A DNA stretch of 64,000 nucleotides from Candidatus Cloacimonadota bacterium (GCA_012516855.1 JAAYWB010000016.1:1-64000), one strand, 5' to 3'; shown: positions 32,605 through 43,300, counted from the stretch's first letter. Numbers and translations: made by a program. The notes: generated by a model from the sequence alone, not told the origin.

Positions 32605-35112
32605 TTATCTTAGCAGGACCGCCCTAGCCAGTTTGCTCTCCCCGCCTGATCGGGCGCGTATTAGATAGATGCCGGAGGAGAGCTTGCGTCCGCTTTCATC
32701 GCGCCCATCCCAGTCCACGCCGTGGTCACCTTGCTTGATGCCCTGAAACTGGAAAGAGCGTAGTTTCTGGCCTCGGAGATTGAAGATTTCCAAGCAGCAG
32801 TCGCCGCTTTGGGGTAGGCTGAAGCGAAGTTGGGCGTTGCCACGGAAGGGATTGGGGCTTATGCCGAGCCTTAGGGCTAGAGTGATTGCCGTGGGATCGT
32901 CTGCTGGAGAACCGGGTATCGTGTCACGCAGGTAGGGATAGCCATCGTTGCGCTGGTGCAGGTAGTCGGGGGCCCAAATACTATCGAAGTTCCAACCCAC
33001 ATAGGTGTCCGCGGAATGGGGAAAGATCATCTGTTCAGTGGTTCTGCCTGTTCCCACGATGCTAGTGGATTGCCCGGAGGTCTGGATGTCCCAGTAGCCT
33101 CCACCGCTGTAGCCGGAATTCCAAGTGGATCCCACCAAGCCACCCACTTGGGCACCACTACCACTCACCGCTCCAGTGCTGTAGCTTTTACTCAAGCTAC
33201 CCCATGAGTAATAATATCCCGTGATCGCGCCCAGCAAACCTCCCACTTGGTTCGTTCCGCTCACCGCTCCGCGGGCGTAGCTGTTGTCTATCGATCCGTA
33301 TGTGACTCCCACCAGCCCGCCCAACTGGGTTGAGCCAGAAACAGCCGCGTCGCTACAGCACTTGGAGATCTCGCCATCTTCATAATTCAAGCCCACTAGG
33401 CCTCCGGCTTCGTTGGTCCCCTGAACAGTTCCGGAGCTGTGGCAGCGGGTGATCAGGCTGTTGTTTTTGCCAACCAAGCCTCCCACCCTGAGTTCTCCGG
33501 AAACTTCAGCCTGGGTGTGGCAGGCCACGATCTCTGTCGCGTCGGCATACCCAACCAAACCTCCAGTCGCGGGTGAAGTACCGCCCACGTGGATGCCCAG
33601 GTTGGCAATCGTTCCTTGGTAATAGCTGCCCAAGATATCGCTGTATTCTGCCATACCGATCAAGCCGCCAGCCTTGTAAACGGTGTTTCCCGACACGGAT
33701 ATATTCACGGAACTCTGGCAGGAATCCACCACGGCGAGTACCGCGTATCCGATCAGGCCGCCCACGGCGGAATCGATGATCAGCATGTTGCCGCCGTGGA
33801 TGGTTCCGCTGGCCTGGCAGTTTCTGAATCTTGAATAGTAGGTGCCCATCCCGGCCATGGCACCGGTCTGCATGCCGCCGGTGATATCGCAGCCGCTTAT
33901 CTGAAGGTCCTGCACCACAGCGTCGTGCACAATGCCAAAGAAACCCACGCAGGTCCTGGCGCCGGAGCTGATGTTCAGATTCGCGATGCTGTGGCCGCCG
34001 CCGTCAAAATCACCTTTCAGCAGGGGGATGAAATAGCCGGGCAAACTGCTGAGGTCAAGATCGGCGGTCAGCCTGTAGTGAAAGCCGGCATTCTGGCCAA
34101 AGGCCATAAGCGGGAAAATGTCCTCTTCGTCTTGGATCAGGTAACGGCCGTTCTCCAGAGTTAGAAAGTCATTTATATCCAAACTCCTGTTTGAGGACAG
34201 CCATTGACTGAAAAGAGCCGCCGGCAACGCGCCTATAGTTATCTGATGTTCATTGTTGATCGTGTAGTCATCAAGGTCATAGTAGCTATTGGTGATAGTA
34301 TAATCCCCCAGATTGTTACATCTACCGACCAGGGCTCCCAAAAAATATCCGTTACCCGTCAGGGAACCGGTACTGTAGCAATTGCTCATCGTACCCGACA
34401 GCATCCCTACCAAGCCTCCGACGTTCGCGGCCCCGTTTCCGCTGACCTGGCCTCCGGCATAACACCAGTCGAGGACAGCTCTGCTTTCCAAAATGCCAAC
34501 CAAGCCGCCCATGCTGTGGGCGGGTGAATAAAATCCTGGCTGGATCTGTGCTGTACCGATAACCGTGGCGGTGGAGCCGCAATTATAGATCGTTGTGCCT
34601 GGGTAGGCTATTCCGATCAGCCCGCCTTGGAGATGTCCGGAACCGGTGACAATTCCGCTTATCTGGCAGTTGCTGATGTAGCTTTCCCGGGCGCTATAGG
34701 CCAGCAACGCAGCACTGCCGGCTGAGGTGGTGATCGATCCGTTTTCGATCTCCAGATCGGTGACGGTGGCGGAGATGAGGTTGCCAAACAGGCCGTATTT
34801 TCCCTGCAGGTTGGAGATCGTGTGCTGGTTTCCGTAATAGTGCCCTGTAAAAGGCGTCAGGCCGTATCCGATGCCGGGCCAGCCCTGCCCGCCAAACCAG
34901 GAGGAGGTCTCGGCGGCGTCGATATCTTGGGTTTGCCGGTAGATTAGATTCCAGCGGGCGGGATCTTCCGCGATCCAGTAAAGGTTGTTTAGGTTGGCAA
35001 TGCGATAGGGAGCGGCTACCGTGCCCCAACCATCGGGCTGCTGGGCGGTCTGGGCTCCCAGGAAGCAGGTAAACGTAAGGCTGGCTAAAAGGGCCAATAT
35101 GATCTTGTTCAT
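32605..35112 (-). CDS. Secreted GLUG-repeat surface protein with T9SS-type tail
   Basis: An 835-residue exported beta-helix-like protein. The ATG follows AAGGAG; residues 1-20 are a signal peptide. Residues ~25-700 consist of many repeats of about 25 residues built on GGLVG plus NCYSTG or a variant (for example VGGLVGMLSGTMSNCYSTG), the GLUG motif. A conserved YWDIQTSGQSTS segment near ~690 is typical of this class. Residues ~745-835 are the tail: SPNPFRGN, IFNLRGQKLR, SSGIYLIRA, AVLLR. GLUG proteins are mostly adhesins or proteases' C-terminal parts; no protease motif was found here, so adhesion or matrix binding is the better guess. It converges on macB with a 53-bp gap and no clear terminator. 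Confidence 0.87.
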   Translation of the reverse strand: MNKIILALLASLTFTCFLGAQTAQQPDGWGTVAAPYRIANLNNLYWIAEDPARWNLIYRQTQDIDAAETSSWFGGQGWPGIGYGLTPFTGHYYGNQHTISNLQGKYGLFGNLISATVTDLEIENGSITTSAGSAALLAYSARESYISNCQISGIVTGSGHLQGGLIGIAYPGTTIYNCGSTATVIGTAQIQPGFYSPAHSMGGLVGILESRAVLDWCYAGGQVSGNGAANVGGLVGMLSGTMSNCYSTGSLTGNGYFLGALVGRCNNLGDYTITNSYYDLDDYTINNEHQITIGALPAALFSQWLSSNRSLDINDFLTLENGRYLIQDEEDIFPLMAFGQNAGFHYRLTADLDLSSLPGYFIPLLKGDFDGGGHSIANLNISSGARTCVGFFGIVHDAVVQDLQISGCDITGGMQTGAMAGMGTYYSRFRNCQASGTIHGGNMLIIDSAVGGLIGYAVLAVVDSCQSSVNISVSGNTVYKAGGLIGMAEYSDILGSYYQGTIANLGIHVGGTSPATGGLVGYADATEIVACHTQAEVSGELRVGGLVGKNNSLITRCHSSGTVQGTNEAGGLVGLNYEDGEISKCCSDAAVSGSTQLGGLVGVTYGSIDNSYARGAVSGTNQVGGLLGAITGYYYSWGSLSKSYSTGAVSGSGAQVGGLVGSTWNSGYSGGGYWDIQTSGQSTSIVGTGRTTEQMIFPHSADTYVGWNFDSIWAPDYLHQRNDGYPYLRDTIPGSPADDPTAITLALRLGISPNPFRGNAQLRFSLPQSGDCCLEIFNLRGQKLRSFQFQGIKQGDHGVDWDGRDESGRKLSSGIYLIRARSGGESKLARAVLLR

Positions 35113-35134
35113 GGCTCACTCCTTTTCCAAATCC

Positions 35135-35163
35135 ATTCAGCTTCAAGACCCGAAATATGTCAA
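35135..35163 (-). promoter_or_regulatory. Candidate promoter of the GLUG-repeat gene
   Basis: A consensus -35 TTGACA (35163-35158) on the minus strand is followed after 17 nt by CTGAAT (35140-35135), only 3/6. It is 22 nt upstream of the ATG, so the mRNA leader would be short. Weak on the -10 side. Confidence 0.35.
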
Positions 35164-35304
35164 GTGAAATGTTGTAAAACATGCTTTTTATCATAGTTTT
35201 CCTTATATAAAAACAGAAATCTCAACTTCATTTATGGTGGGTTAGCCCTGATAGCTGTATGCCATAGCGAGGAAGTGAAGCGGTATGGTTCCCCATGGAG
35301 GATT

Positions 35305-35430
35305 GAAGCTATACCATCTCGCCGTTAACGCCCTGTATTGGGCTCCAGATGTGCCTCCCGCATGATGGCCGCATCTGATGCGGGGATTTGGCGAGGGGCG
35401 AGTGAGAGGGATAGGTTCGGGCGCTAAGGA
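35305..35430 (+). repeat. Dispersed intergenic repeat family 1, truncated copy B
   Basis: Shares CGCCGTTAACGCCC, GATGTGCCTCCCGCATGATG, CGCATCTGATGCG, GGATTTGGCGAGGGGCG and GCGCTAAGG with the other three copies but stops about 100 bases short of their 3' end. It lies in the divergent intergenic region, upstream of the transglutaminase-like gene. The remaining bases of this 407-bp gap hold only the two candidate promoters. Confidence 0.7.
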
Positions 35431-35459
35431 GGCATTAAGTTGGTTCAAACCCTTTTTCA

Positions 35460-35487
35460 TTGACAGCATTGGGCGGGAAATAATTAT
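35460..35487 (+). promoter_or_regulatory. Candidate promoter of the transglutaminase-like gene
   Basis: TTGACA (35460-35465, perfect) and AATTAT (35482-35487, 4/6) with a 16-nt spacer, 33 nt before the ATG. It lies about 30 bases beyond the end of repeat copy B. Confidence 0.5.
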
Positions 35488-35519
35488 GAGCATAAGAGTA
35501 TTTTGATCGAGGTGATTCG

Positions 35520-37769
35520 ATGAAAAAGCCTGCCCTGATTCTTTTGGTTTTCGCCCTGGCCGCTCTGAGTGCTGCTCCGCGCGGCCTCACCAGCCGGGAA
35601 ATAGTTATCGAGGACGCGGTGGTTGTGGTTCAGCCGGAAGCGGTTTTGACTATCCCCGCTCCAGCGCCTGCTAATCCGGGGTGCGGGCTCCGCGAGAACT
35701 GGTGCCCACTGCTGGAAATGTCGCTGGGTTTTGTGCTTCCGGCCGGAGAGCAGTTTGGCATCTATTTTGACAACAAGGAACAGTTTGCCAATCCCTATTT
35801 CACGGGCGGGAGTGTGGTTAACGAATCGCATTACAGACAAGCCGTGGCCAAGGCTCCGACCTGGATCCAGGCTGAACTGCACAAAACGCTGCTGCAGCTT
35901 GACTATTATCCCCGGATGCATTTCTCCACCCTGATAATCAACGCGCCGGACCCCATCGTGGACGAGATCGCTTTCTGCGTGGCGACAGCCTCGCCCCAGT
36001 ATCTGAACTCCAGTTTCGCTTACCCGGAACTGTTCACCGAAAACGCCGAGTGGATCTATTCCGTTGCCTCCCAACTGCCCTATGTGGAAATAGTGGATGT
36101 GGGTTCCGCCGCCACCGGCGGGGATTACTATTCCACCGCCCGCTACTGGAAAAAGGACGCTAATGGCCAATTTCAGCAGGTAACCGTCCCCAGGGAGATC
36201 TATTACTGGTATCTGGTGAATCCCAAGATAACTGACGAAATCCAGGCCTATATCGATCCCAACATTGTGGAAAACAACAGCACCCATTCCAACAATATCG
36301 CAGCTCCCTGGAATGGGGGAAAATTCTGGCGCTCATATTTTTACGACTTCGACGACGATGTCCATCCGGTGCTTTGCGATACCCTGACACAGTGCCTGAG
36401 CGTGTTCAACCGCGACGGATCACCCGGAGACGCCATCCGCGCCATCACTTGGTGGATAAACCAGAACATGAGTTTCACCTCAAACAACGAGCGCCCGCAT
36501 CAGCCGGTGCGCATTTTCGCCAAACGATTTGGACGCTGCGGCGAATACGCCGACTTCAGTTCCGCCGTGGCACGGACGGCCCTTATCCCCTGCACCAATA
36601 TCAGTTCCGTCTCCACCGACCACACCTGGAACGAGTTTTGGGAAGACGGCTGGGTTTCCTGGGAGCCGGTGAACGGCTATCTGAATAACCCGCTGGTGTA
36701 TGAAAACGGATGGGGCAGGGTGTTTGGCAGCGTGTTCGAGGAAAGGTCCGACGGCTTGTTCTCGCCGGTCACGGAGCGGTATTCGGAAGGCGTGGCCACC
36801 ATCAACATTCAGGTGGTGGATCAAGACATGCAGCCGGTGGACGCCGCAAGGGTGGTTCTGGCCATCTTTGAGTCCTCGCCCCGCTTCGATTGTGAGGCCT
36901 ATACTGACAACAACGGCATGGTGAGCTTCAAAGTGGGCGAAAACCGTGATTACCGTGCCCGGACGGAAACCATGTTCGGGCAATATCCTGCCATTCCTGG
37001 AACCTACACACAACTGGTGGCAAACACGGTGAACGGCGAAACCTATAATTACCAGTTCCAGATCGCCGCGCCGATGCCCCAGCCAACGATCGAGGCGTTG
37101 GCCACACCGCCTGATCCGGAGCAGGATTACCGTTTCACGGTGGATTTCCAGAGCCTGGGCTATTTTGTTACCGGCAGAACGCTTTGGGACGATATCGATG
37201 TTCTGGGCGCACCGGCCAGATATTACCAACATGTGTATGAGCCCTCCACCGTTTCCTTTTTGGTGGTTGACGCTGACAACGCCATCTTCCTGGATTTGGG
37301 CAATTTCTGCAGCGCCTACTCTTATACGGGCCCGGTTGCTTCCGGCAACGCGGTTTTTGACATTCCCGCGGGCCAGAACTGGTATGCCCTGCTGGATAAT
37401 TCGCACCGGCACGGCAACGCTGTTTTGCTCTCCGGAACGCTGGCCTTCGAATATTGGAACACCGCCGTCAGCGATCCGCAACTGCCGGTGGCGGTTTTCA
37501 GCCTGGACGCCATCGCGCCCAATCCTTTCAGCGAAAAGACCAGGATTGGCCTGCAACTGAAAGAGCCGGCGGAGATGGGGTTGAGCATTTACAACCTCCG
37601 GGGAGAGAAGGTTCGCGAGTTCAGCGCTCAGAAACTCTCCGCGGGTCAGCAATGGCTTGAGTGGGACGGAAGGAATGACCACGCCGAAGCCTTGCCCAGC
37701 GGGGTATATTTCCTGAAAGCGTCTGCGGGAAAGGATGTCCAGGTTCGCAAACTGCTGCTGCTGAAATAA
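35520..37769 (+). CDS. Secreted transglutaminase-like protein with T9SS-type tail
   Basis: A 749-residue exported protein. The ATG follows GAGGTG; a signal peptide covers ~1-20. The transglutaminase core sits at ~290-390: Cys340 in RFGRCGEYAD and His368 in STDHTWNEFW are the expected nucleophile and base. The third position, usually Asp in a W-x-x-DP context, reads WEP (Glu382) here. Members act as cysteine peptidases, transglutaminases or inactive binding domains. Residues ~425-500 resemble a carboxypeptidase-regulatory beta domain (TINIQVVDQDMQPVDAARV). The tail from ~657 has APNPFSEKTRI, IYNLRGEKVREF, PSGVYFLKA and LLLLK. It is divergent from the GLUG gene. Activity is plausible but unproven. 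Confidence 0.85.
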   Translation: MKKPALILLVFALAALSAAPRGLTSREIVIEDAVVVVQPEAVLTIPAPAPANPGCGLRENWCPLLEMSLGFVLPAGEQFGIYFDNKEQFANPYFTGGSVVNESHYRQAVAKAPTWIQAELHKTLLQLDYYPRMHFSTLIINAPDPIVDEIAFCVATASPQYLNSSFAYPELFTENAEWIYSVASQLPYVEIVDVGSAATGGDYYSTARYWKKDANGQFQQVTVPREIYYWYLVNPKITDEIQAYIDPNIVENNSTHSNNIAAPWNGGKFWRSYFYDFDDDVHPVLCDTLTQCLSVFNRDGSPGDAIRAITWWINQNMSFTSNNERPHQPVRIFAKRFGRCGEYADFSSAVARTALIPCTNISSVSTDHTWNEFWEDGWVSWEPVNGYLNNPLVYENGWGRVFGSVFEERSDGLFSPVTERYSEGVATINIQVVDQDMQPVDAARVVLAIFESSPRFDCEAYTDNNGMVSFKVGENRDYRARTETMFGQYPAIPGTYTQLVANTVNGETYNYQFQIAAPMPQPTIEALATPPDPEQDYRFTVDFQSLGYFVTGRTLWDDIDVLGAPARYYQHVYEPSTVSFLVVDADNAIFLDLGNFCSAYSYTGPVASGNAVFDIPAGQNWYALLDNSHRHGNAVLLSGTLAFEYWNTAVSDPQLPVAVFSLDAIAPNPFSEKTRIGLQLKEPAEMGLSIYNLRGEKVREFSAQKLSAGQQWLEWDGRNDHAEALPSGVYFLKASAGKDVQVRKLLLLK

Positions 37770-37947
37770 GCCGCCTACAGCCTGGGTGGTCTGAACCATC
37801 TGTCTGACAGGAAGATGGAGCAAGCATCTGAGAATTGTTCCACATTCTATTTGACAAAGACCGCCTCTCTGTAAATGTGTTCATTTCGTGCCCGCGGAAA
37901 GACAGTCCCGCTGGGCGTGACACTGAAATCAAAGTCAAGGAGTCGCG

Positions 37948-38421
37948 ATGGAACAGGACTTCAGCCGGCTGGACGCGTTGTTGCAAGAATACGAAGGCAG
38001 GAAGGGATCGCTCATACCCTTTTTACAAGCCGCACAAGAACTTGAGGGATACCTCTCCCGACCGGCACTCAAATATATATCTGAACGAATGAAAGTGCCG
38101 GCTGCCGAAATCTGCGGTGTGGTAACCTTCTACTCAATGTTTCGCCTGGAACCACAGGGCAAACACATCATCCGGGTTTGCAAGGGGACAGCCTGCTACG
38201 TGTCAGAAGCGGACGGGATCAAGGACGCGTTGATCGAAAACCTGAAGCTGGAGGACGGCAAATTGACCACTGACGACATGCTGTTCACGCTGATGGAAGT
38301 GTCCTGCCTGGGCTGCTGCTCGCTGGCGCCGGTGATCATGATAGACGACAAGACCTTTGGCAAACTCACTCCGGAAGCCATACCCGGAATCTTGGAAAAA
38401 TTCCGCAACAGGGAAGCCTGA
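37948..38421 (+). CDS. NuoE/HydC-type thioredoxin-like [2Fe-2S] subunit
   Basis: A 157-residue cytoplasmic electron-carrying subunit of a NAD(P)H-linked flavin enzyme. The ATG follows AAGGAG. A helical N-terminus (~15-60) precedes the thioredoxin-like fold with four cluster cysteines: the CKGTAC pair (~86, ~91) and the CLGCC group (~127-131). The AAEICGVVTFYSMF segment is typical of NuoE/HydC. It begins a three-gene operon with a NuoF-like and a NuoG-like partner. No complex I membrane subunit is present, so it belongs to a soluble enzyme such as the electron-bifurcating HydABC type (inference). Confidence 0.93.
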   Translation: MEQDFSRLDALLQEYEGRKGSLIPFLQAAQELEGYLSRPALKYISERMKVPAAEICGVVTFYSMFRLEPQGKHIIRVCKGTACYVSEADGIKDALIENLKLEDGKLTTDDMLFTLMEVSCLGCCSLAPVIMIDDKTFGKLTPEAIPGILEKFRNREA

Positions 38422-38463
38422 TGGGAGCGATCAAGCTTATAGATGCTTTATTAGAGATGGATA

Positions 38464-40353
38464 ATGCTTAATTTGGATCAAATCAAAAAGGACTATCAGG
38501 AAGCCCTTGCTCACTACAAGAAACGCATAGTTGTCTGCGCCGGAACAGGTTGCATAGCCAATGGTTCCCTGAAGATTTACAGTGCCCTGAAGGACAGCCT
38601 TGCCATGCACTCCCTGGATGTATCCATCGAGCTGAAAGCCCATGATGAACACGATCACGATGTATTGATCTCGGGAAGCGGCTGCCAGGGCTTTTGTCAG
38701 GTTGGTCCGCTGGTCACGGTCGAGCCGGATGGCGTCCTCTATGCTCACGTGAAACCTGAAGACGCCGATGAGATCGTGGGTCAGACCATTGTGCAGGGCA
38801 AGCTGATCGACCGTTTGCTCTATGTCAACCCCGCTGATGGCAGACACTGCAAGGGCGCGGGAGACATTCCCTTTTACACCCGGCAAAAGCGCACCGCGCT
38901 TAAAGAATGCGGTCACCTGGACCCTGAAAACGTGAACGAATACATCAGTCACGGTGGTTATTTTGCTGCTCGTGACGCCTATCAGAAATACAGCGCTGAA
39001 GAACTCTGCAAACTCTATCAGGATTCTGGTTTGCGTGGGCGTGGCGGTGGTGGATTCTCCACCGGCCTGAAGTGGGAACTTACCCGCAGACAGGTGAATG
39101 AGAAAAAATACATCGTTTGTAACGGTGACGAGGGAGACCCGGGCGCTTTTATGGATCGCAGCATACTGGAAGGAAACCCTCACAGTGTGGTGGAAGGCAT
39201 GATGATAGCCGCGGCGGCAGTTGGAGCCGATGAGGGCTATGTCTATGTGCGCATGGAGTATCCTCTGGCCTGCACCCGCATTCGCAAAGCTATCAGCGTG
39301 GCGGAAGAGCTCGGTATTCTGGGCGACAACGTCTTTGGCAGCGGCAAGAGCTTCCGTATCAGCGTTGTTGAAGGTGCCGGAGCTTTCGTCTGTGGGGAGG
39401 AAACGGCTCTGCTGGCTTCCATCGAAGGCAAGCGCGGCATGCCCAATCCCAAGCCGCCCTTCCCTGCTGAAAGCGGTCTCTATGGCAAACCAACTGTGAT
39501 CAATAACGTTGAGACTCTGGCTTTGGTGCCGGTGGTGATGCGGGAAGGCGTTGAGGCTTTCCGGAAAGTTGGCGTTGCCAAATCTCCGGGAACCAAGACT
39601 TTTGCGCTCACGGGACATGTTGCCAATACAGGTTTGATAGAAGTCCCCTTTGGCACCACTCTGCGTCAGATCATCTTTGAGATCGGTGGAGGAGTGCTGG
39701 ATAAGGATGGCAAGATCAATAACGAAGCCTTCAAGGCGGTTCAGATCGGCGGTCCTTCCGGTGGTTGCCTCACACGCGAACATCTTGATATGTCTCTGGA
39801 TTATGATTCTCTGGGGGCAGTTGGGGCCATGGTTGGTTCCGGTGGTCTGGTTGTGATGAATGACTCCAGTTGCATGGTTAAGATCGCTCATTTCTTCATG
39901 AGCTTCATCCAAAATGAATCCTGTGGGAAATGCACTTTCTGCCGCATTGGCACCAGGCGCATGCTGGAAATACTTACCCGCATCACGGAAGGCAAAGGGG
40001 TTTTGGAAGATATCGACCGTCTGGAGGAACTTTCCGTGAACATCAACAAAGCTTCGCTCTGCGGCCTCGGCCAGACGGGGCCAAATTCGGTGCTCACAAC
40101 CCTCCGCTATTTCAAACACGAATATCTGGCGCACATTGAGGAAAAGCGCTGCCCCGCCGGCGTTTGCACAGCCTTGCTGCGTTATGAGATAATACCGGAA
40201 AAGTGCATCGGCTGCACAGCCTGCGCGCGCAAGTGCCCAGCGCAATGCATAACCGGGACAGTGAAACAACCGCATGTGATAGATCAGGACAAATGCATAA
40301 AATGCGGCTCCTGCTACAAAGCCTGCAAGTTTAATGCCATCAGCAAAGGCTAG
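38464..40353 (+). CDS. NuoF/HydB-type NADH-binding FMN subunit with C-terminal ferredoxin domain
   Basis: A 629-residue subunit holding FMN and several Fe-S clusters. An N-terminal thioredoxin-like [2Fe-2S] domain (~1-110) has VCAGTGC (~25-31) and SGCQGFCQVGP. The FMN/NADH fold follows, with GLRGRGGGGFSTGLKWE (~189-205) and NGDEGDPGAFMDR (~220-232). An SLBB domain and the [4Fe-4S] motif ESCGKCTFCRIGTRR (~485-499) come next. The C-terminus adds two [4Fe-4S] motifs, CIGCTACARKC (~581) and CIKCGSCYKAC (~612). This extended layout is that of HydB from bifurcating hydrogenases rather than of complex I NuoF. It is the probable NAD(H) site of the enzyme. Confidence 0.94.
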   Translation: MLNLDQIKKDYQEALAHYKKRIVVCAGTGCIANGSLKIYSALKDSLAMHSLDVSIELKAHDEHDHDVLISGSGCQGFCQVGPLVTVEPDGVLYAHVKPEDADEIVGQTIVQGKLIDRLLYVNPADGRHCKGAGDIPFYTRQKRTALKECGHLDPENVNEYISHGGYFAARDAYQKYSAEELCKLYQDSGLRGRGGGGFSTGLKWELTRRQVNEKKYIVCNGDEGDPGAFMDRSILEGNPHSVVEGMMIAAAAVGADEGYVYVRMEYPLACTRIRKAISVAEELGILGDNVFGSGKSFRISVVEGAGAFVCGEETALLASIEGKRGMPNPKPPFPAESGLYGKPTVINNVETLALVPVVMREGVEAFRKVGVAKSPGTKTFALTGHVANTGLIEVPFGTTLRQIIFEIGGGVLDKDGKINNEAFKAVQIGGPSGGCLTREHLDMSLDYDSLGAVGAMVGSGGLVVMNDSSCMVKIAHFFMSFIQNESCGKCTFCRIGTRRMLEILTRITEGKGVLEDIDRLEELSVNINKASLCGLGQTGPNSVLTTLRYFKHEYLAHIEEKRCPAGVCTALLRYEIIPEKCIGCTACARKCPAQCITGTVKQPHVIDQDKCIKCGSCYKACKFNAISKG

Positions 40354-40362
40354 GTGAATCAG

Positions 40363-43300
40363 ATGATTGAAGTAACGCTGAACGGAACCCAAGTGCAGAC
40401 CGAAGCCGGGATCACCATCCTGGAACTGGCTCGCCGCAACGGGATCGAGATACCCAACCTTTGCCACGATGAAGAACTGAAACCATTCGGCTCCTGCTGG
40501 GTCTGCGCAGTTGAAGTGAAGGGCCGCCGCGGATTTGTGACTTCCTGCGGCACCAAAGTGCTTCCCGGAATGGAGATCATCACGGACAGCGAGGACATCC
40601 GCGCCGCCCGCAAGATGGCGCTGGAACTGCTGATCTCGGACCATTATGCCGATTGCGAAGCCCCCTGCAAGATCGCCTGCCCGGACCATGTGGACATCCA
40701 GAGTTACGTTTCGCTGATCGCCAACGGCCAGTATCACGATGCCGTGAAGGTGATCAAAGAAACCCTGCCCATGCCCCTTTCCATAGGACGGGTCTGCCCG
40801 GCTTTCTGCGAAAAGGAATGCCGCCGCCAGATCATTGAGGAACCCATCGCCATCCGCCAGCTGAAACGCTTTGCCGCGGATGAGGATCTCGGCGACGTCT
40901 GGAACTACGTTCCCGAGAAGGCTGAAGCCACGGGTAAAAAGATCGCCATTATCGGAGCCGGGCCTTCAGGGCTCACCTGCGGATTCTATCTTTCCAACCT
41001 CGGCCATGAGGTCACGGTCTTTGAATCAGCCCCCGCGGCTGGAGGCTGGCTGCGCTATGGGATTCCTGAGTACAGGCTGCCCAAAGACATACTGGACCGT
41101 GAGATCGAGCTGATGTGTGCCAACGGCATGAAGATCGAATACAACGTTCAATTGGGACGTGATCTACAGCTGGAAAAGCTGAGTATTGATTACGACGCCG
41201 TCTATCTGGCCATCGGGGCCCAAAAAGCAGTGCCCATGCCGGTTAAGGGCTCAGAACTCGCCGGCTGTTATCTGGGCGTGGATTTCCTCAAAGCCCACAG
41301 CTTGGGGAACACCCCGGTTCTGGGCAAAAAAGTGGCCATCGTTGGTGGCGGAAACACCGCCATAGACTGTGCCCGCACCGCCATTCGCCTCGGTTGCGAG
41401 GTGAGCGTTATCTATCGCCGCACCAAGGTTGAAATGCCCGCCGAACCCTTTGAAATAGAGGCTGCCGGACACGAAGGTGTGGTTTTCCACTACCTCTGCA
41501 ACCCGGTTGAGTATTTCGGTGAAAACGGTGCCCTGCGTGAAGTGAAGATCGAAAGGATGAGGCTCGGAGAACCCGATGCCAGCGGAAGAAGGCGTCCCGA
41601 ACCCACCGGCGAGTTTTTCACCGAAAGTTACGACTCCATCATTGCCGCCATCTCCCAAGTGCCGGAGATTGATATCTTCGCTGAGGAAGCCAACCGTGTG
41701 GAAGGAAAAGAACTTCCCATCAGCCGCTGGCAAACGGTCATGGTGGACGAAAGCACCATGCACACGGGTTTGGCCAACGTTTTTGCCGGGGGCGATTTCC
41801 GCCGCGGGGCTGCTACAGCCATCGAGGCCATAGCCGACGGGCGTCTGGCTGCGGAAGCCATCCACCGCTATCTGGCGGGCGAGGAAATCAAAGCGGATCA
41901 CTTCCGCTTCGACGCCAAGAAAGGCCACAAGGTGCAAGATATATCCCAGGAAGAATTCGCCCAATTCGAAATGATCGCGCGGAAAGTGATGCCAGAGATA
42001 CCTTTGGATGAGGCTAAAAGCACTTTCAACGAGGTGGAAACCGGCTTTGACGCAGACGAGGCCAAAGCCGAAGCCGCGCGCTGCCTGGAATGCGGCTGCC
42101 AGGTGAATGAAACCTGCAAGCTGCGTGAATACTGCACCGATTTCCGGGTCGACGCCCTCCACTTCCCTGGCAGCATCAACAAACATCCCATCGATTACAG
42201 CCACCCTTACATAGTGCGCGACGCCAACAAGTGCATTAATTGCGGCCGCTGTGTGCGCACCTGCACTGAGATCCAGGGCGCCGCGGTGCTGGGTTATATG
42301 TACCGCGGTTACACGGCTGAGGTGGCCCCGGAATTTGGCGAATCGCTAACCCAGACGAACTGCGAAAGTTGCGGCAAATGCATCGCCGTTTGCCCGGTGG
42401 GCGCGCTGACGGAGAGGAATCTGAATTACAAGCTGAATCCTCTGCCGAAAGAAAGCACCCTGCAAAGCTGCGGCATTTGCGGAACCGGCTGCCAAATCCT
42501 TTGTGAAACGCAGTCCGGCCTCCCCGTGCGGATTTGCACTGACGACAGCAAGCCCGGCTTCAACGACCGCAATCTCTGCTTCAAAGGCCGTTTCGGCTGG
42601 CAGGCCCTGTATGGCGCTGACCGTCTGAAAACGCCATTGGCATGGGAAAATGGCGTCTGGAAGGAACTGACCTGGCGCGAAGCACTGGATTTGCTGAGTG
42701 AAAGGTTCGAATCCGCAAACAGCAGGCGCTTCGAGCTTTCGCCGCATATCTGCCTGGAAGAGATGCTGATCCTGCGAAGAGTTGCTCAAAACACAGGCAC
42801 CGCCCTTCACGCCGATCCCTGTTACCGCCTGTTTAGCAGTGAGTTTCTGCCCTGGCAGCCCAATCTCGAGCCCTACGAAATTCTCGACCGCTTTGATGAA
42901 TATGTGGTGGTGGGAGAGATCAGCCACACCCTGCGCACCATTCTGCGCCTAAAACAGCGTCAGGGCAAGAGGCTTGTCAGCGTGGCCAGTTGCGGCTCCA
43001 AAGCTCTGATGTTTGCGGATAGCGTTCATTCCTCTATCGACTCGCTCAGCCCATCGCCACGCCAGCTCTTTGTCTATAACCTGAACAGGATCAGCGAGCA
43101 AAGCGTTGCCAGGGTGCTAAACGCCGCCCACAAGGTCGATCCGGCTCTGGGCAACGTGTTGGAAACCTCGGATTACCAGAACTACCGCGGCTTGCTGCTG
43201 ACGCAACCGGATTTTAGCCTGCCGGAACAAACGGACTTTTTGCTTGCCTGGGGCGCTCAAACATCTATGGCCACCTGTCCAGGCTTCAGGGTTGAAATCC

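Noticed and set aside
33000-34800. Tandem DNA repeats inside the GLUG-repeat gene
   Set aside because: They are the coding copies of the protein repeat and are too diverged to be a separate DNA element.
37851-37877. Possible promoter of the NuoE operon (perfect TTGACA at 37851-37856)
   Set aside because: The only -10-like hexamer (TAAATG) is just 15 nt away and matches poorly, so the promoter was not called.
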